Part shown: positions 45,626 through 54,450 of the stretch, one piece after another
Position numbering within the stretch: the first letter of the stretch is position 1
Layout: each line of letters opens with the position of its first letter
Source of the DNA: Mesorhizobium opportunistum WSM2075
GTDB taxonomy: Bacteria > Pseudomonadota > Alphaproteobacteria > Rhizobiales > Rhizobiaceae
Direction: 5' to 3'
Assembly (NCBI RefSeq): GCF_000176035.2
Contig: NC_015675.1
Coordinates: forward strand, 806,001-870,000
DNA: 64,000 bases
Notes under the pieces: generated by a model
What the model saw: only the letters and a program-made list of their open reading frames with translations
Told to the model about the DNA's origin: nothing
Database searches by the model: none
Program-made: the position numbers and the translations under genes

Positions 45626-46708
45626 ATGACCAAGGCAATCGATCCCGGTTCGCAGTCGCTTGCACTTCAATCACTCGACATGCGCTCACGCGACATCTTC
45701 CGGCGCATCGTCGATTCCTATCTCAGGGATGGCGAGCCCGTGGGCTCGCGCAGCCTGTCGCGCATCCTGCCCTCCTCACTGTCGCCGGCCACCATCCGCA
45801 ATGTGATGAGCGACCTGGAACATCTCGGGCTGATCTATGCGCCGCATATCTCGGCCGGCCGGCTGCCGACGCAGGCGGGCCTGCGTTTCTTCGTCGATGC
45901 CTTCATGGAACTTGGCGATCTCTCCGACGAGGAGCGCCGCACCATCGAAGCACAGGTGCGGGCCTCGGGCTCGGGCGCGACGCTGGAGCATATGCTGACC
46001 GAGGCCAGCCAGATGCTGTCGGGCATGTCTCGCGGCGCCGGCCTGGTGCTGGCCGCCAAGAACGAGGTGGCGCTGAAGCACATCGAATTCATCCAGCTGG
46101 AGCCGACCAAGGCACTTGCCGTGCTGGTGTCGCAGAATGGCGACGTCGAAAACCGCGTCGTCGAGCTGCCCGCCGGCATCACCGTCTCGCAGCTGCACGA
46201 GGCCTCGAATTTCCTCAACGCGCATATTCGAGGCCGCACGCTGGCCGAGGCGCGGACCGAGATCGCCCGCATCAAGGAAGAGACAAGGGCAGCGCTGGAC
46301 ACGCTGTCGCAGGATCTCGTCGAGAAGGGGCTGGCGGTATGGGCGGGCGCCGAAAGCGGCCTGCCGGCGCGGCTCATCGTGCGCGGCCGGGCCAATCTGC
46401 TCGAAAACGTCACCGCGCAGGCGGACATCGAACTGCTGCGGCACCTGTTCGAGGACATGGAGACGCAGGACGGGCTGATCCAGCTGCTTGATCTGGCCGA
46501 GCAGGGATCAGGCGTGCGCATCTTCATCGGCTCCGAAAACAAGCTGTTCTCGCTGTCGGGCTCGTCGCTGGTGGTCGCGCCCTATCGCGACAAGGATGCC
46601 CGCGTCGTCGGCGCGCTCGGCGTCATCGGCCCGACCCGGCTGAATTACGCGCGCATCGTGCCGATGGTGGATTACACGGCGCAGCTGATATCGCGCATGC
46701 TGCGCTAG
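45626..46708 (+). CDS. hrcA: Heat-inducible transcription repressor
   Basis: Represses heat-shock operons by binding CIRCE operators; GroESL stabilises it. The 360-aa form from ATG 45626 has the winged helix (LRDGEPVGSRSLSRILPSSL, SPATIRNVMSDLEHLGLIYA), ISAGRLPTQAGLRFFVDAFM and the C-terminal GAF-like/insert domains (VFIGSENKLF-type stretch VRIFIGSENKLFSLSGSSLV, GALGVIGPTRLNYARIVPMV). A longer frame to 45560 runs into the 21-bp tandem repeats and is unlikely. In many Rhizobiales grpE follows; here it does not. Confidence 0.95.
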   Translation: MTKAIDPGSQSLALQSLDMRSRDIFRRIVDSYLRDGEPVGSRSLSRILPSSLSPATIRNVMSDLEHLGLIYAPHISAGRLPTQAGLRFFVDAFMELGDLSDEERRTIEAQVRASGSGATLEHMLTEASQMLSGMSRGAGLVLAAKNEVALKHIEFIQLEPTKALAVLVSQNGDVENRVVELPAGITVSQLHEASNFLNAHIRGRTLAEARTEIARIKEETRAALDTLSQDLVEKGLAVWAGAESGLPARLIVRGRANLLENVTAQADIELLRHLFEDMETQDGLIQLLDLAEQGSGVRIFIGSENKLFSLSGSSLVVAPYRDKDARVVGALGVIGPTRLNYARIVPMVDYTAQLISRMLR

Positions 46709-46777
46709 GTGTATTGATATTCAGCCGGCCTGCGAGCGGCGACTTCCTGCGCTTCCTGGCCGCCAAGGAGAAAAAGA

Positions 46778-46975
46778 ATGGCGCTCGAAGAGTTCAAGGC
46801 CCGGATCAGCCTGCTGCTGGAGGAAATGGTCAACCAGCCGGAAGACCAGCACGAAATCCAGGAACAGCTGCGCGAGAAGCTGCGCGAAATGCGCGCCATG
46901 GGCTTGCCGCTGCCGGCGGATCTCGTCGCCTTGGAAAAGCGCCTCGACGACGATTTTTACGCCGCCGGGACCTGA
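46778..46975 (+). CDS. Small helical protein (65 aa), unknown
   Basis: Not recognised. It is a 65-aa, strongly charged, almost wholly helical product (FKARISLLLEEMVNQPEDQH, IQEQLREKLREMRAMGLPLP, LVALEKRLDDDF) with heptad-like Leu spacing that may form a coiled coil. ATG 46778 follows an AAGGAG site with good spacing. It sits 69 bp after hrcA on the same strand, in the slot often held by grpE. It is too short to be GrpE and lacks its beta domain. Confidence 0.7.
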   Translation: MALEEFKARISLLLEEMVNQPEDQHEIQEQLREKLREMRAMGLPLPADLVALEKRLDDDFYAAGT

Positions 46976-47046
46976 ACCCGGAAGCAAGACGGAACCCAGG
47001 GACAAACCGGCCGTTGGTTTCCTTCGCGACCAGGTGGAGGAAGACA

Positions 47047-48453
47047 ATGGCCCGAATAGCTGGGACCCGAATGGCTGGGACCCGAATGGCTGGAATCCGA
47101 ATGGCCGGCCTTTCCGCACTACTCCTCACGACCGCGGCATTCGCCCAGCAGGCCGACCAGCCGGTGCTGAGGGGTCCGGCCGCCTTTGGCGACTGGCGCG
47201 CCGACAAGCCCGGGGTGCGCCGCCTGATCAAGCCGGAAGACCTGCCGAAGCCCAATGTCGCCAAGTCGGCCTCGAACAGCGCTGGCCTTGCCGAAAGGCC
47301 GGCGGACGCCAAACCGCAACTGCCGGAAGGCTTTTCAGCCGAGCTGATCGCGTCGGGCATCGACAATCCGCGCGTGGTGCGCACAGCCCCCAATGGCGAC
47401 CTGTTCGTCGCCGACAGCGAAGCCAACCAGATCCGCGTCTATCGTTTGACCGAGGGCAGCGCCAAACCCGCCGAGAAAAGCATCTTCGCCGGCGATCTCA
47501 ACCAGCCCTACGGCATTGCCTTCTATCCGCCGGGCAGCGATCCGCAATGGGTCTATGTCGCCAACAGCGACAGCATCGTGCGCTTTGCCTACCGCAATGG
47601 CGATCTCAAGGCATCCGCCGACCCGGAAACCATCGTCGACGACATTCCATCGAACCATCACTGGACGCGCGACATCGCCTTTTCGCCTGACGGCAAGACG
47701 CTCTATCTCTCGGTCGGCTCGGGCTCGAACGCCGCCGGGGACATGGGCAAGAGGCCGAGGGGCGGGCTCGAGGCATGGGTCAAGTCAAAGCCGCTCGGCG
47801 CCGCCTGGGGCTCCGAAGAGGGACGCGCCGACGTGCAGGCCTTCGACCCCGACGGCAAGAACGGCCGCACCGTCGCCACCGGCCTGCGCAACTGCTCGGG
47901 CATGACCGTCCAGCCGGCGACCGGCGCGCTGTGGTGCGTCGTCAACGAGCGCGATGCGCTGGGCGACAACACGCCAGCCGAATACGCCACATCGGTCAGG
48001 GAAGGCGCCTTCTACGGCTGGCCCTGGTACTATATCGGCAACAACGAAGACCCCCGCCACAAGGGCGAGCGCCCCGACCTTGCCGGCAAGGTCGATATTC
48101 CCGATGTGCTGATGCAGGCGCATTCGGCGCCGCTCAACATCGCCTTCTACGACGGCAAGGACCTGCCCGCGAACGCGGGATTTCCCAGGGAATACCGCGG
48201 CGATGCCTTCGTCGCCCTCCACGGTTCGTGGAACCGTGGCAACCGGACCGGCTACAAGGTCGTGCGCCTGCTGTTCAGGGATGGCAAGCCGACCGGTGAA
48301 TACGAGGATTTCATGACCGGCTTCGTCGTCTCCAACGGCGAGGTGTGGGGCCGGCCGGTCGGCGTGACGGTGGCCAAGGATGGCGCGCTGATCGTGACCG
48401 AAGACGGCAACGGCACCATCTGGCGCGTGACCTATGGCGACGGCCGTTCCTGA
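47047..48453 (+). CDS. PQQ-dependent sugar dehydrogenase (sorbosone dehydrogenase-like)
   Basis: A 468-aa exported beta-propeller protein of the GDH/sorbosone dehydrogenase family. It has propeller-blade motifs (SGIDNPRVVRTAPNGDLFVA, NQPYGIAFYPPGSDPQWVYV, HWTRDIAFSPDGKTLYLSVG) and a C-terminal HGSWNRGNRTGYKVVRLLFR and VAKDGALIVTEDGNGTIWRV. ATG 47047 follows GGAGGAAG. The signal peptide begins with a three-to-four-fold MAGTR-like repeat (47047-47106) before the hydrophobic core GLSALLLTTAAFAQQ, so internal ATGs at 47071, 47086 and 47101 are also possible starts. PQQ binding is inferred from the family. Confidence 0.87.
   Translation: MARIAGTRMAGTRMAGIRMAGLSALLLTTAAFAQQADQPVLRGPAAFGDWRADKPGVRRLIKPEDLPKPNVAKSASNSAGLAERPADAKPQLPEGFSAELIASGIDNPRVVRTAPNGDLFVADSEANQIRVYRLTEGSAKPAEKSIFAGDLNQPYGIAFYPPGSDPQWVYVANSDSIVRFAYRNGDLKASADPETIVDDIPSNHHWTRDIAFSPDGKTLYLSVGSGSNAAGDMGKRPRGGLEAWVKSKPLGAAWGSEEGRADVQAFDPDGKNGRTVATGLRNCSGMTVQPATGALWCVVNERDALGDNTPAEYATSVREGAFYGWPWYYIGNNEDPRHKGERPDLAGKVDIPDVLMQAHSAPLNIAFYDGKDLPANAGFPREYRGDAFVALHGSWNRGNRTGYKVVRLLFRDGKPTGEYEDFMTGFVVSNGEVWGRPVGVTVAKDGALIVTEDGNGTIWRVTYGDGRS
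47062..47106. repeat. 15-bp tandem repeat within a signal-peptide coding region
   Basis: Units gggacccgaatggct (47062-47076), gggacccgaatggct (47077-47091) and ggaatccgaatggcc (47092-47106), preceded by a degenerate fourth copy at 47047-47061. In frame it adds five residues with one Met per unit and does not shift frame. Confidence 0.9.
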
Positions 48454-48601
48454 TCCTGCAGCGCCGGCGCAGGCCCCGTCACCCGGATGAGCGGGCCAGC
48501 GCGACGTATCTCGGATGTCTGGTGCAATGGATTCCGTCCCCAGAGAATTCAATTCTGGTCCGTTCCATGCGACAAGGCAGGCCAATCTGGGACCACCAGC
48601 C

Positions 48602-49219
48602 ATGACCCTCACCGGCTTTCTCGCCTACAGTGCCGCCCTTGGCATAGCCGCTGCCATTCCAGGTCCCGGCGTCACCGCGCTTGTCGCGCGGGCGCTCGGC
48701 TCCGGCTTCCGCTCATCGCTGGCCATGTCCTTTGGCCTGATGCTCGGCGACCTCACCTACCTGACCGCCGTGGTGCTCGGCCTCGCCTTCGTCGCGCAGA
48801 CTTTCGGCATGGTGTTCCTGGCGATCAAATGGGCCGGCGTCGCGTATCTGGCATTTCTCGGCTGGCGCTTCTGGACCGCCGGCATCACACCCGAAACCGT
48901 CGAAGCCCGGAAGGGCAAGGGTGGACTGGCGTCGAGTTTCCTCGCCGGGCTGACCGTCACGCTCGGCAATCCGAAAACGATGATCTTCTACCTGGCGATC
49001 ACGCCGACCATCGTCGACCTGAAGACCATCACGCTGGCCGACTACGGCATTCTCGTCGCGCTGACGATCGTCGTGCTGTTCGTCGTGCTGGTGCCCTACC
49101 TTGCGCTGGCCGCCAAGGCGCGCTGGTTCCTGAAATCGCCGCGTGCGCTAAGGGTGCTGAACCGCACCGCCGCCGGCTTCATGGTCGGCGCCGCGGCGGC
49201 GATCGCTGCCCGCCAATAG
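48602..49219 (+). CDS. LysE/RhtB family exporter
   Basis: A 205-aa inner-membrane exporter with six hydrophobic segments. The start from ATG 48602 gives the family N-terminus FLAYSAALGIAAAIPGPGVT (about residues 6-25), then RSSLAMSFGLMLGDLTYLTA and LAGLTVTLGNPKTMIFYLAI. Family members export amino acids or homoserine lactones; the substrate is unknown. It lies 148 bp downstream of the sugar dehydrogenase; the frame open from 48515 covers non-coding DNA. Confidence 0.9.
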   Translation: MTLTGFLAYSAALGIAAAIPGPGVTALVARALGSGFRSSLAMSFGLMLGDLTYLTAVVLGLAFVAQTFGMVFLAIKWAGVAYLAFLGWRFWTAGITPETVEARKGKGGLASSFLAGLTVTLGNPKTMIFYLAITPTIVDLKTITLADYGILVALTIVVLFVVLVPYLALAAKARWFLKSPRALRVLNRTAAGFMVGAAAAIAARQ

Positions 49220-49400
49220 CCCCTGCTCGGCCAAAATATTCCAGATATCGGCCTTTTCGGAAAACGCTTTTCCGAGACGCAGGCGCTTTAGAGATGCGCC
49301 CCACTCGGATATTCTTCGCTGACGGTCTATCTTGCGCGACCGAAGGCCCTTTGCCGCCAATTGCCTGAAATTACTTGCCTGACTCCTGGGAGCGAAACCA

Positions 49401-50381
<981 letters not shown>

Positions 50382-50721
50382 TTTCACAGCCGTTCGCGCC
50401 GCGTTCGAAAAGCATAATCTCCCCCCTTGAGGGGAAGATGGCCGGCAGGCCAGAGGGGGTCGGTTCGACCGGATGCGATCTCCTTGCGAGAGATGAAAGT
50501 TGGCGCTCTATGTGAGGCGACCCCCTCTGTCGCCTTCGGCGACATCTCCCCCTCGAGGGGGAGATTACGCGCCTCACTGCTTTCGCCAATTTTCAAGGTT
50601 GCATAGCAATCCTGGCCCGCTGAAAAAACCAGCCGTGGCGACCGCCACCCGCTTGAGCCCCACCCTGCTTCCGGTTCATATCGCCCCCGGTCCGTCTTCT
50701 TTCGGGCCGGGGGAGAATCCA
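50382..50721. other. 340-bp gap between cysK and GST
   Basis: About half is bipartite element C (50416-50566). The remaining 155 bp before the GST start has no clear gene; a purine-rich ggggagaatcc precedes the GST ATG. Confidence 0.6.
50416..50566. repeat. Bipartite inverted-repeat element C (~151 bp)
   Basis: Left arm aatctccccccttgagggga and ggccggcaggccagaggggg; right arm ccccctctgtcgccttcggc and catctccccctcgaggggga ending gatt. It is closest to element A at 7442, sharing gtcggttcgac just inside the left arm and gcgaccccctctgtcgcctt on the right. Confidence 0.87.
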
Positions 50722-51348
50722 ATGTACAAGCTCTACACACGTCCCGGCAGCGGCGGCTTCGTCGTCGAGGCGGCGCTGGCGCTGGCGAACGCTCCGTTCG
50801 AGCAGATCGACGTGCCGAAGACCGACCGGCCGGATCCCGCCTTTCTCGACATCAGCCCGCTGAACCAGGTGCCGGTGCTGATCTTGCCGGACGGGCGGTC
50901 GATGACCGAATCGGCGGCGATCTGCATCCTGCTGGCCGAGCGCCATCCCGAGGCCGGCCTGGCGCCGGCGATCGGCGCGCCGGCTCGCGTCGATTTCCTG
51001 CGCTGGATGGCCTTCATGTCTTCGGTGCTCTATCCGGCGGTGCTGCGTTTCTACTACGCGCCTCGCTACACGTCCGATGCCGACGGCACGAAGGCCGTCA
51101 AGCAGGCCGCGGTCGCCGAGATGGATCGTGGCTTCGCCGTTCTCGACAACGCGCTCAAAGGCCGTGACTGGCTGGTCGGCGACGGCCTGTCGCTGGCCGA
51201 CATCTATCTCATCATGCTGGTGGCCTGGCATCCAGACATCGAGAGCGCGCGGATGGCATGGCCGAACATCGAACGCTTATGGGCGCGACTGCGCGGCCAT
51301 CCGCTGATGAAGACGCTCAACACCTCGCACGAGATGTGGCCGGGCTGA
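50722..51348 (+). CDS. Glutathione S-transferase family protein
   Basis: A 208-aa GST. The N-terminal thioredoxin-fold is MYKLYTRPGSGGFVVEAALA with Ser/Gly in place of the classical catalytic Tyr position, and the glutathione-binding ISPLNQVPVLILPDGRSMTE followed by SAAICILLAERHPE. The C-terminal domain has WLVGDGLSLADIYLIMLVAW with the N-cap box. ATG 50722 follows GGGAGAA. Convergent with the sigma factor gene (3 bp between stops). Substrate unknown. Confidence 0.9.
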   Translation: MYKLYTRPGSGGFVVEAALALANAPFEQIDVPKTDRPDPAFLDISPLNQVPVLILPDGRSMTESAAICILLAERHPEAGLAPAIGAPARVDFLRWMAFMSSVLYPAVLRFYYAPRYTSDADGTKAVKQAAVAEMDRGFAVLDNALKGRDWLVGDGLSLADIYLIMLVAWHPDIESARMAWPNIERLWARLRGHPLMKTLNTSHEMWPG

Positions 51349-51351
51349 AGG

Positions 51352-52632
51352 TCAATTTCGCAGCGCTGCCCGTTTGCCTTGCAGGAAGCGTCGTACCGCC
51401 GGGTCGCGCTCGAGGCCGATCGCTCGATCATAGGCTTCGCTCGCCTGCGGCACTTGCCCGAGCCTGGCCAGAAGCCCGGCGCGCGCGGCCCAATAAGGCT
51501 GATAGTCGTCAAGCCGCTTGTCGTCACCCAGCACGTAAAGGGCCGCCAGTCCCGCCACGGCGCCCTCGGCCTCGGCGATCGCCACCGCACGGTTGATCGC
51601 CACGACGGGCGATCCGGCGATCGAAAACAGCGCGTCATAGAGCTCGCGGATCGCCACCCAGTCGGTGCGACCGGTCAGCCGTCGCGCCGCGTGCGCCGAC
51701 TGGACTGCGGCCTCGAGCTGGTAACGGCCGATGACGCCACTCTGCGCGGCGCGGGACAGCAGCGCCTCCGCCTCATTGATGAGGGCACGGTCCCACAGCT
51801 CGCAATCCTGTTGCGCCAACGGCACGAAGTCGCCTTCGTCATCGCGCCGGGCAGCCCGGCGGGCCTCGGCAAACAGCATCAGCGCAAGCAGACCCAGCGC
51901 CTCCGGCTCATCCGGCATCAGCGAGGCCACCAGCCGGCCGAGCCAGATGCCTTCGGTCGCCAGGTTGCGGCGTTGTGTTTCGGTGCCGGCCGGGTCCGAC
52001 CAGCCTTCGGCAAAGGCGGCGTAGATGGCTTCCAGCACCGCGTCCAGCCGCTCGCCGAGTTCGGCCCGCTCCGGAACGCGGAACGGAATGCCGGTTTCGC
52101 GGATACGGGTCTTGGCACGAACCAGGCGCTGGCCCATCGTCGCCGGCGAGACCAGGAAGGCAGAGGCGATGGCCGCGGCATCGAAACCCAGAATGGTCTG
52201 GAGGATCAGCGGCGCACGCACGCTCGATTCGATCGCCGGATGGGCGCAGGCGAACATCAGCCGCAAGCGTTCGTCGGGCATGTCTTCGTCGGGCAAGTCT
52301 TCGTCGGTCATGCGCGCCTCCGCTTCCTCGGCGATCAGCCTGAGATGCTCGCGGCCGGCTTCGCTGGTCAGCCGCCGCCGCACCGCATCGACACGCCGCC
52401 GGCGCGCCACCGCCAGCAGCCAGGCTTCCGGCTTGTCGGGCACGCCGGTGCGCGGCCAGCGTTCGAGCGCCGCGGCAAAGGCATCGGCCAGCGCGTCCTC
52501 GGCGGCGGCTACGTCGCGCGTGCGCGCCGACAGCCAGGCGACCAGCTTGCCATAGCTTTGCCGGGCGGCGGCCTCGGCGGCCGCCCGGACGATCTCCGGA
52601 CGACTGTCCATCACATCGCTATTTCCCGGCAC
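51352..52632 (-). CDS. ECF sigma factor with long C-terminal extension (ECF42-like)
   Basis: A 426-aa sigma factor. The sigma-2 region covers about residues 15-90 (ARQSYGKLVAWLSARTRDVA, EDALADAFAAALERWPRTGV). Sigma-4 follows at about 125-180 (LRLMFACAHPAI, PLILQTILGFDAAAIASAFL, SPATMGQRLVRAKTRIRETG). The rest is a helical, TPR-like domain (YQLEAAVQSAHAARRLTGRT, SPVVAINRAVAIAEAEGAVA) that replaces an anti-sigma factor in this group. Such factors are coded with a YCII/DGPF protein, and here that gene is 4 bp upstream on the same strand. ATG 52632 or 52611 could start it. Confidence 0.9.
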   Translation of the reverse strand: MPGNSDVMDSRPEIVRAAAEAAARQSYGKLVAWLSARTRDVAAAEDALADAFAAALERWPRTGVPDKPEAWLLAVARRRRVDAVRRRLTSEAGREHLRLIAEEAEARMTDEDLPDEDMPDERLRLMFACAHPAIESSVRAPLILQTILGFDAAAIASAFLVSPATMGQRLVRAKTRIRETGIPFRVPERAELGERLDAVLEAIYAAFAEGWSDPAGTETQRRNLATEGIWLGRLVASLMPDEPEALGLLALMLFAEARRAARRDDEGDFVPLAQQDCELWDRALINEAEALLSRAAQSGVIGRYQLEAAVQSAHAARRLTGRTDWVAIRELYDALFSIAGSPVVAINRAVAIAEAEGAVAGLAALYVLGDDKRLDDYQPYWAARAGLLARLGQVPQASEAYDRAIGLERDPAVRRFLQGKRAALRN

Positions 52633-52636
52633 ATCG

Positions 52637-53005
52637 TCATTTCTTGGGCATGTAGTCGGCCATTTCCCAGATCGGCCGCAACTCGACCGTGCCGGTGCTG
52701 GCCGCCGGACAGCGCGCCGCCCATTCGATGGCGGTATCGATGTCGGCCGCCTCGATCATGTAGAAGCCGGCAAGCTGCTCCTTGGTGTCGGCATAGGGGC
52801 CGTCGATGACGTTGGTCTTGCCGTCGGCGATCCGCACCGAGGTGGTTGCCTGGGTCGGACGCAACCTTTCGCCGGCCAGCCACGCACCGGACTTCTTCAA
52901 CGCTTCGGTGTAGGCGGCATAGGCCGCGCTCATCTGTTGGGCCTTCTCGACCGGCGTGTTCGCCAGCGCGGCTTCGTCATTGTTGATCAAAAGCATGTAT
53001 CGCAT
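52637..53005 (-). CDS. YCII-related (DGPF domain) protein
   Basis: A 122-aa YCII-domain protein with MRYMLLINNDEAALANTPVE at the start, then LRPTQATTSVRIADGKTNVI, the family-naming DGPYADTKEQLAGFYMIEAA, and a C-terminus ending WEMADYMPKK. ATG 53005 is the natural start. These proteins are partners or targets of ECF42 sigma factors; their activity is unknown. It heads a two-gene operon with the sigma factor. The 259 bp upstream, shared with the divergent TAXI-TRAP gene, should hold the autoregulated promoter; I could not point to a -35/-10 pair with confidence. Confidence 0.93.
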   Translation of the reverse strand: MRYMLLINNDEAALANTPVEKAQQMSAAYAAYTEALKKSGAWLAGERLRPTQATTSVRIADGKTNVIDGPYADTKEQLAGFYMIEAADIDTAIEWAARCPAASTGTVELRPIWEMADYMPKK

Positions 53006-53264
53006 GGGTTTTCTCCCGTGGTTTGGAAGGCCGCGTCTTGCGGGGCCAGACGTATGTCGTGCGGTGTCGGCCGATTTCGACAGGTGCCGTGAAAATCTTT
53101 CGGCCGTGGCCGCGCCTAGTGCAAGCCGGAAGGTGTCACGCATCCACTCAACCGTTCGTCTAATGGGTAGAATTGCGGGTTGGCATTTGCGGCTCGCTGT
53201 CTAAACTTGGCCCGGTTCGCACCGAGGAGGTGGTGCGGTCGATATTTTCAGGGAGGAGACCCGG

Positions 53265-54224
53265 ATGTTCCATTTCAGGACGAAGTTCGTTGCGGCCGGC
53301 GCCATGGCGCTGTCGCTTGGCCTCGGCATTGCCGCGGCCAAGGCACAGGAATTCATCAATGTGCTGACCGGCGGCACGTCGGGCGTCTACTACCCGCTCG
53401 GCGTGGCGCTGTCGGAAATCTACAGCAAGGGCATCGAGGGCGCGCGCACGCAGGTGCAGGCGACGAAGGCCTCGGTCGAGAACCTCAACCTGCTGCAGCA
53501 GGGCAAGGGCGAGATCGCGTTTGCCCTCGGCGATTCCGTCAAGCTCGCCGCCGAAGGCAATGCCGAGGCCGGTTTCCCCGGCAAGCTCGACAAATTGCGC
53601 GGCATCGCCGCCATCTATCCCAACTACATCCAGATCGTCGCCAGCCAGGAGTCCGGCATCAAGACGCTTGCCGACCTCAAGGGGAAAAGCCTGTCGGTCG
53701 GCGCGCCGGCCTCCGGCACCGAACTCAACGCGCGCGCCATCTTCGCCGCCGCCGGGTTGAAATACGAGGATCTCGGCCGGGTCGAATATTTGCCCTTCGC
53801 CGAATCCGTCGAACTGATCAAGAACCGCCAGCTCGACGCCACGCTGCAGTCGGCGGGACTCGGCGTCGCCTCGATCCGCGACCTCGCCACCTCGGTGCCG
53901 ATCAACGTCGTTGCCGTGCCGGCCGAGGACGTCGCCAAGATCGGCGCGCCCTATCTGTCGGTGGTCATTCCCAAGGGCACTTATGAAGGCCAGAGCGAGG
54001 ACGTCGCCACCGCCGCCGTCGGCAATTTCCTCATCACCCGCGCCGACGTCTCCGACGAGACCGCCTACCAGATGACCAAGCAGATGTTCGATCATCTCGA
54101 CCAGCTTGCCGCCGCGCACGCCGCCGCCAAGGGCATCGATCCGGCCAAGGCGCTCGACGGCATGCCGGTGCCGCTGCATCCGGGCGCGGAGCGGTATTAC
54201 AAGGAGAAGGGGCTGGTGAAGTAG
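53265..54224 (+). CDS. TAXI-type TRAP transporter solute-binding protein
   Basis: A 319-aa periplasmic binding protein. It has a Sec signal peptide (FVAAGAMALSLGLGIAAAKA, cleavage before QEFINV) and the TAXI family start EFINVLTGGTSGVYYPLGVA. Other family parts are TQVQATKASVENLNLLQQGK, SLSVGAPASGTELNARAIFA and AAHAAAKGIDPAKALDGMPV. ATG 53265 follows AGGGAGGAG. The permease gene lies 226 bp downstream, separated by a repeat element, and a DUF1850 gene completes the usual set. Ligand unknown; many TAXI proteins bind glutamate or other carboxylates. Confidence 0.94.
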   Translation: MFHFRTKFVAAGAMALSLGLGIAAAKAQEFINVLTGGTSGVYYPLGVALSEIYSKGIEGARTQVQATKASVENLNLLQQGKGEIAFALGDSVKLAAEGNAEAGFPGKLDKLRGIAAIYPNYIQIVASQESGIKTLADLKGKSLSVGAPASGTELNARAIFAAAGLKYEDLGRVEYLPFAESVELIKNRQLDATLQSAGLGVASIRDLATSVPINVVAVPAEDVAKIGAPYLSVVIPKGTYEGQSEDVATAAVGNFLITRADVSDETAYQMTKQMFDHLDQLAAAHAAAKGIDPAKALDGMPVPLHPGAERYYKEKGLVK

Positions 54225-54260
54225 CAGGTTCGCTCGGCTTATCTGAGATGTCTTCGCTAA

Positions 54261-54414
54261 GCGCCCCCCTCTGCCCTGCCGGGCATCTCCCCCTCAAGGG
54301 GGGAGATTGGCCGTTGTTATGTTCTTCGCCAAACCTTGCAAAACCTCCGCCGACATCGATGCCGCCGATCTCCCCCCTCGAGGGGGAGATGCCCGGCAGG
54401 GCAGAGGGGGGCGC
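54261..54414. repeat. Bipartite inverted-repeat element D inside the TAXI-TRAP operon
   Basis: Outer ends gcgcccccctctgccctgcc and gcagggcagaggggggcgc are almost perfect complements. Inner hairpins are catctccccctcaagggggg and gatctcccccctcgaggggg. This copy is the most symmetric and falls between two genes that must be co-expressed. Confidence 0.9.
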
Positions 54415-54450
54415 CTCGCGCTGCAGTTCGCTTGCTTGGGAGTGCGTCGG

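Noticed and set aside
46778..46975. GrpE
   Set aside because: Only 65 residues, lacks the GrpE beta domain and conserved Gly; merely in the position where grpE often lies.
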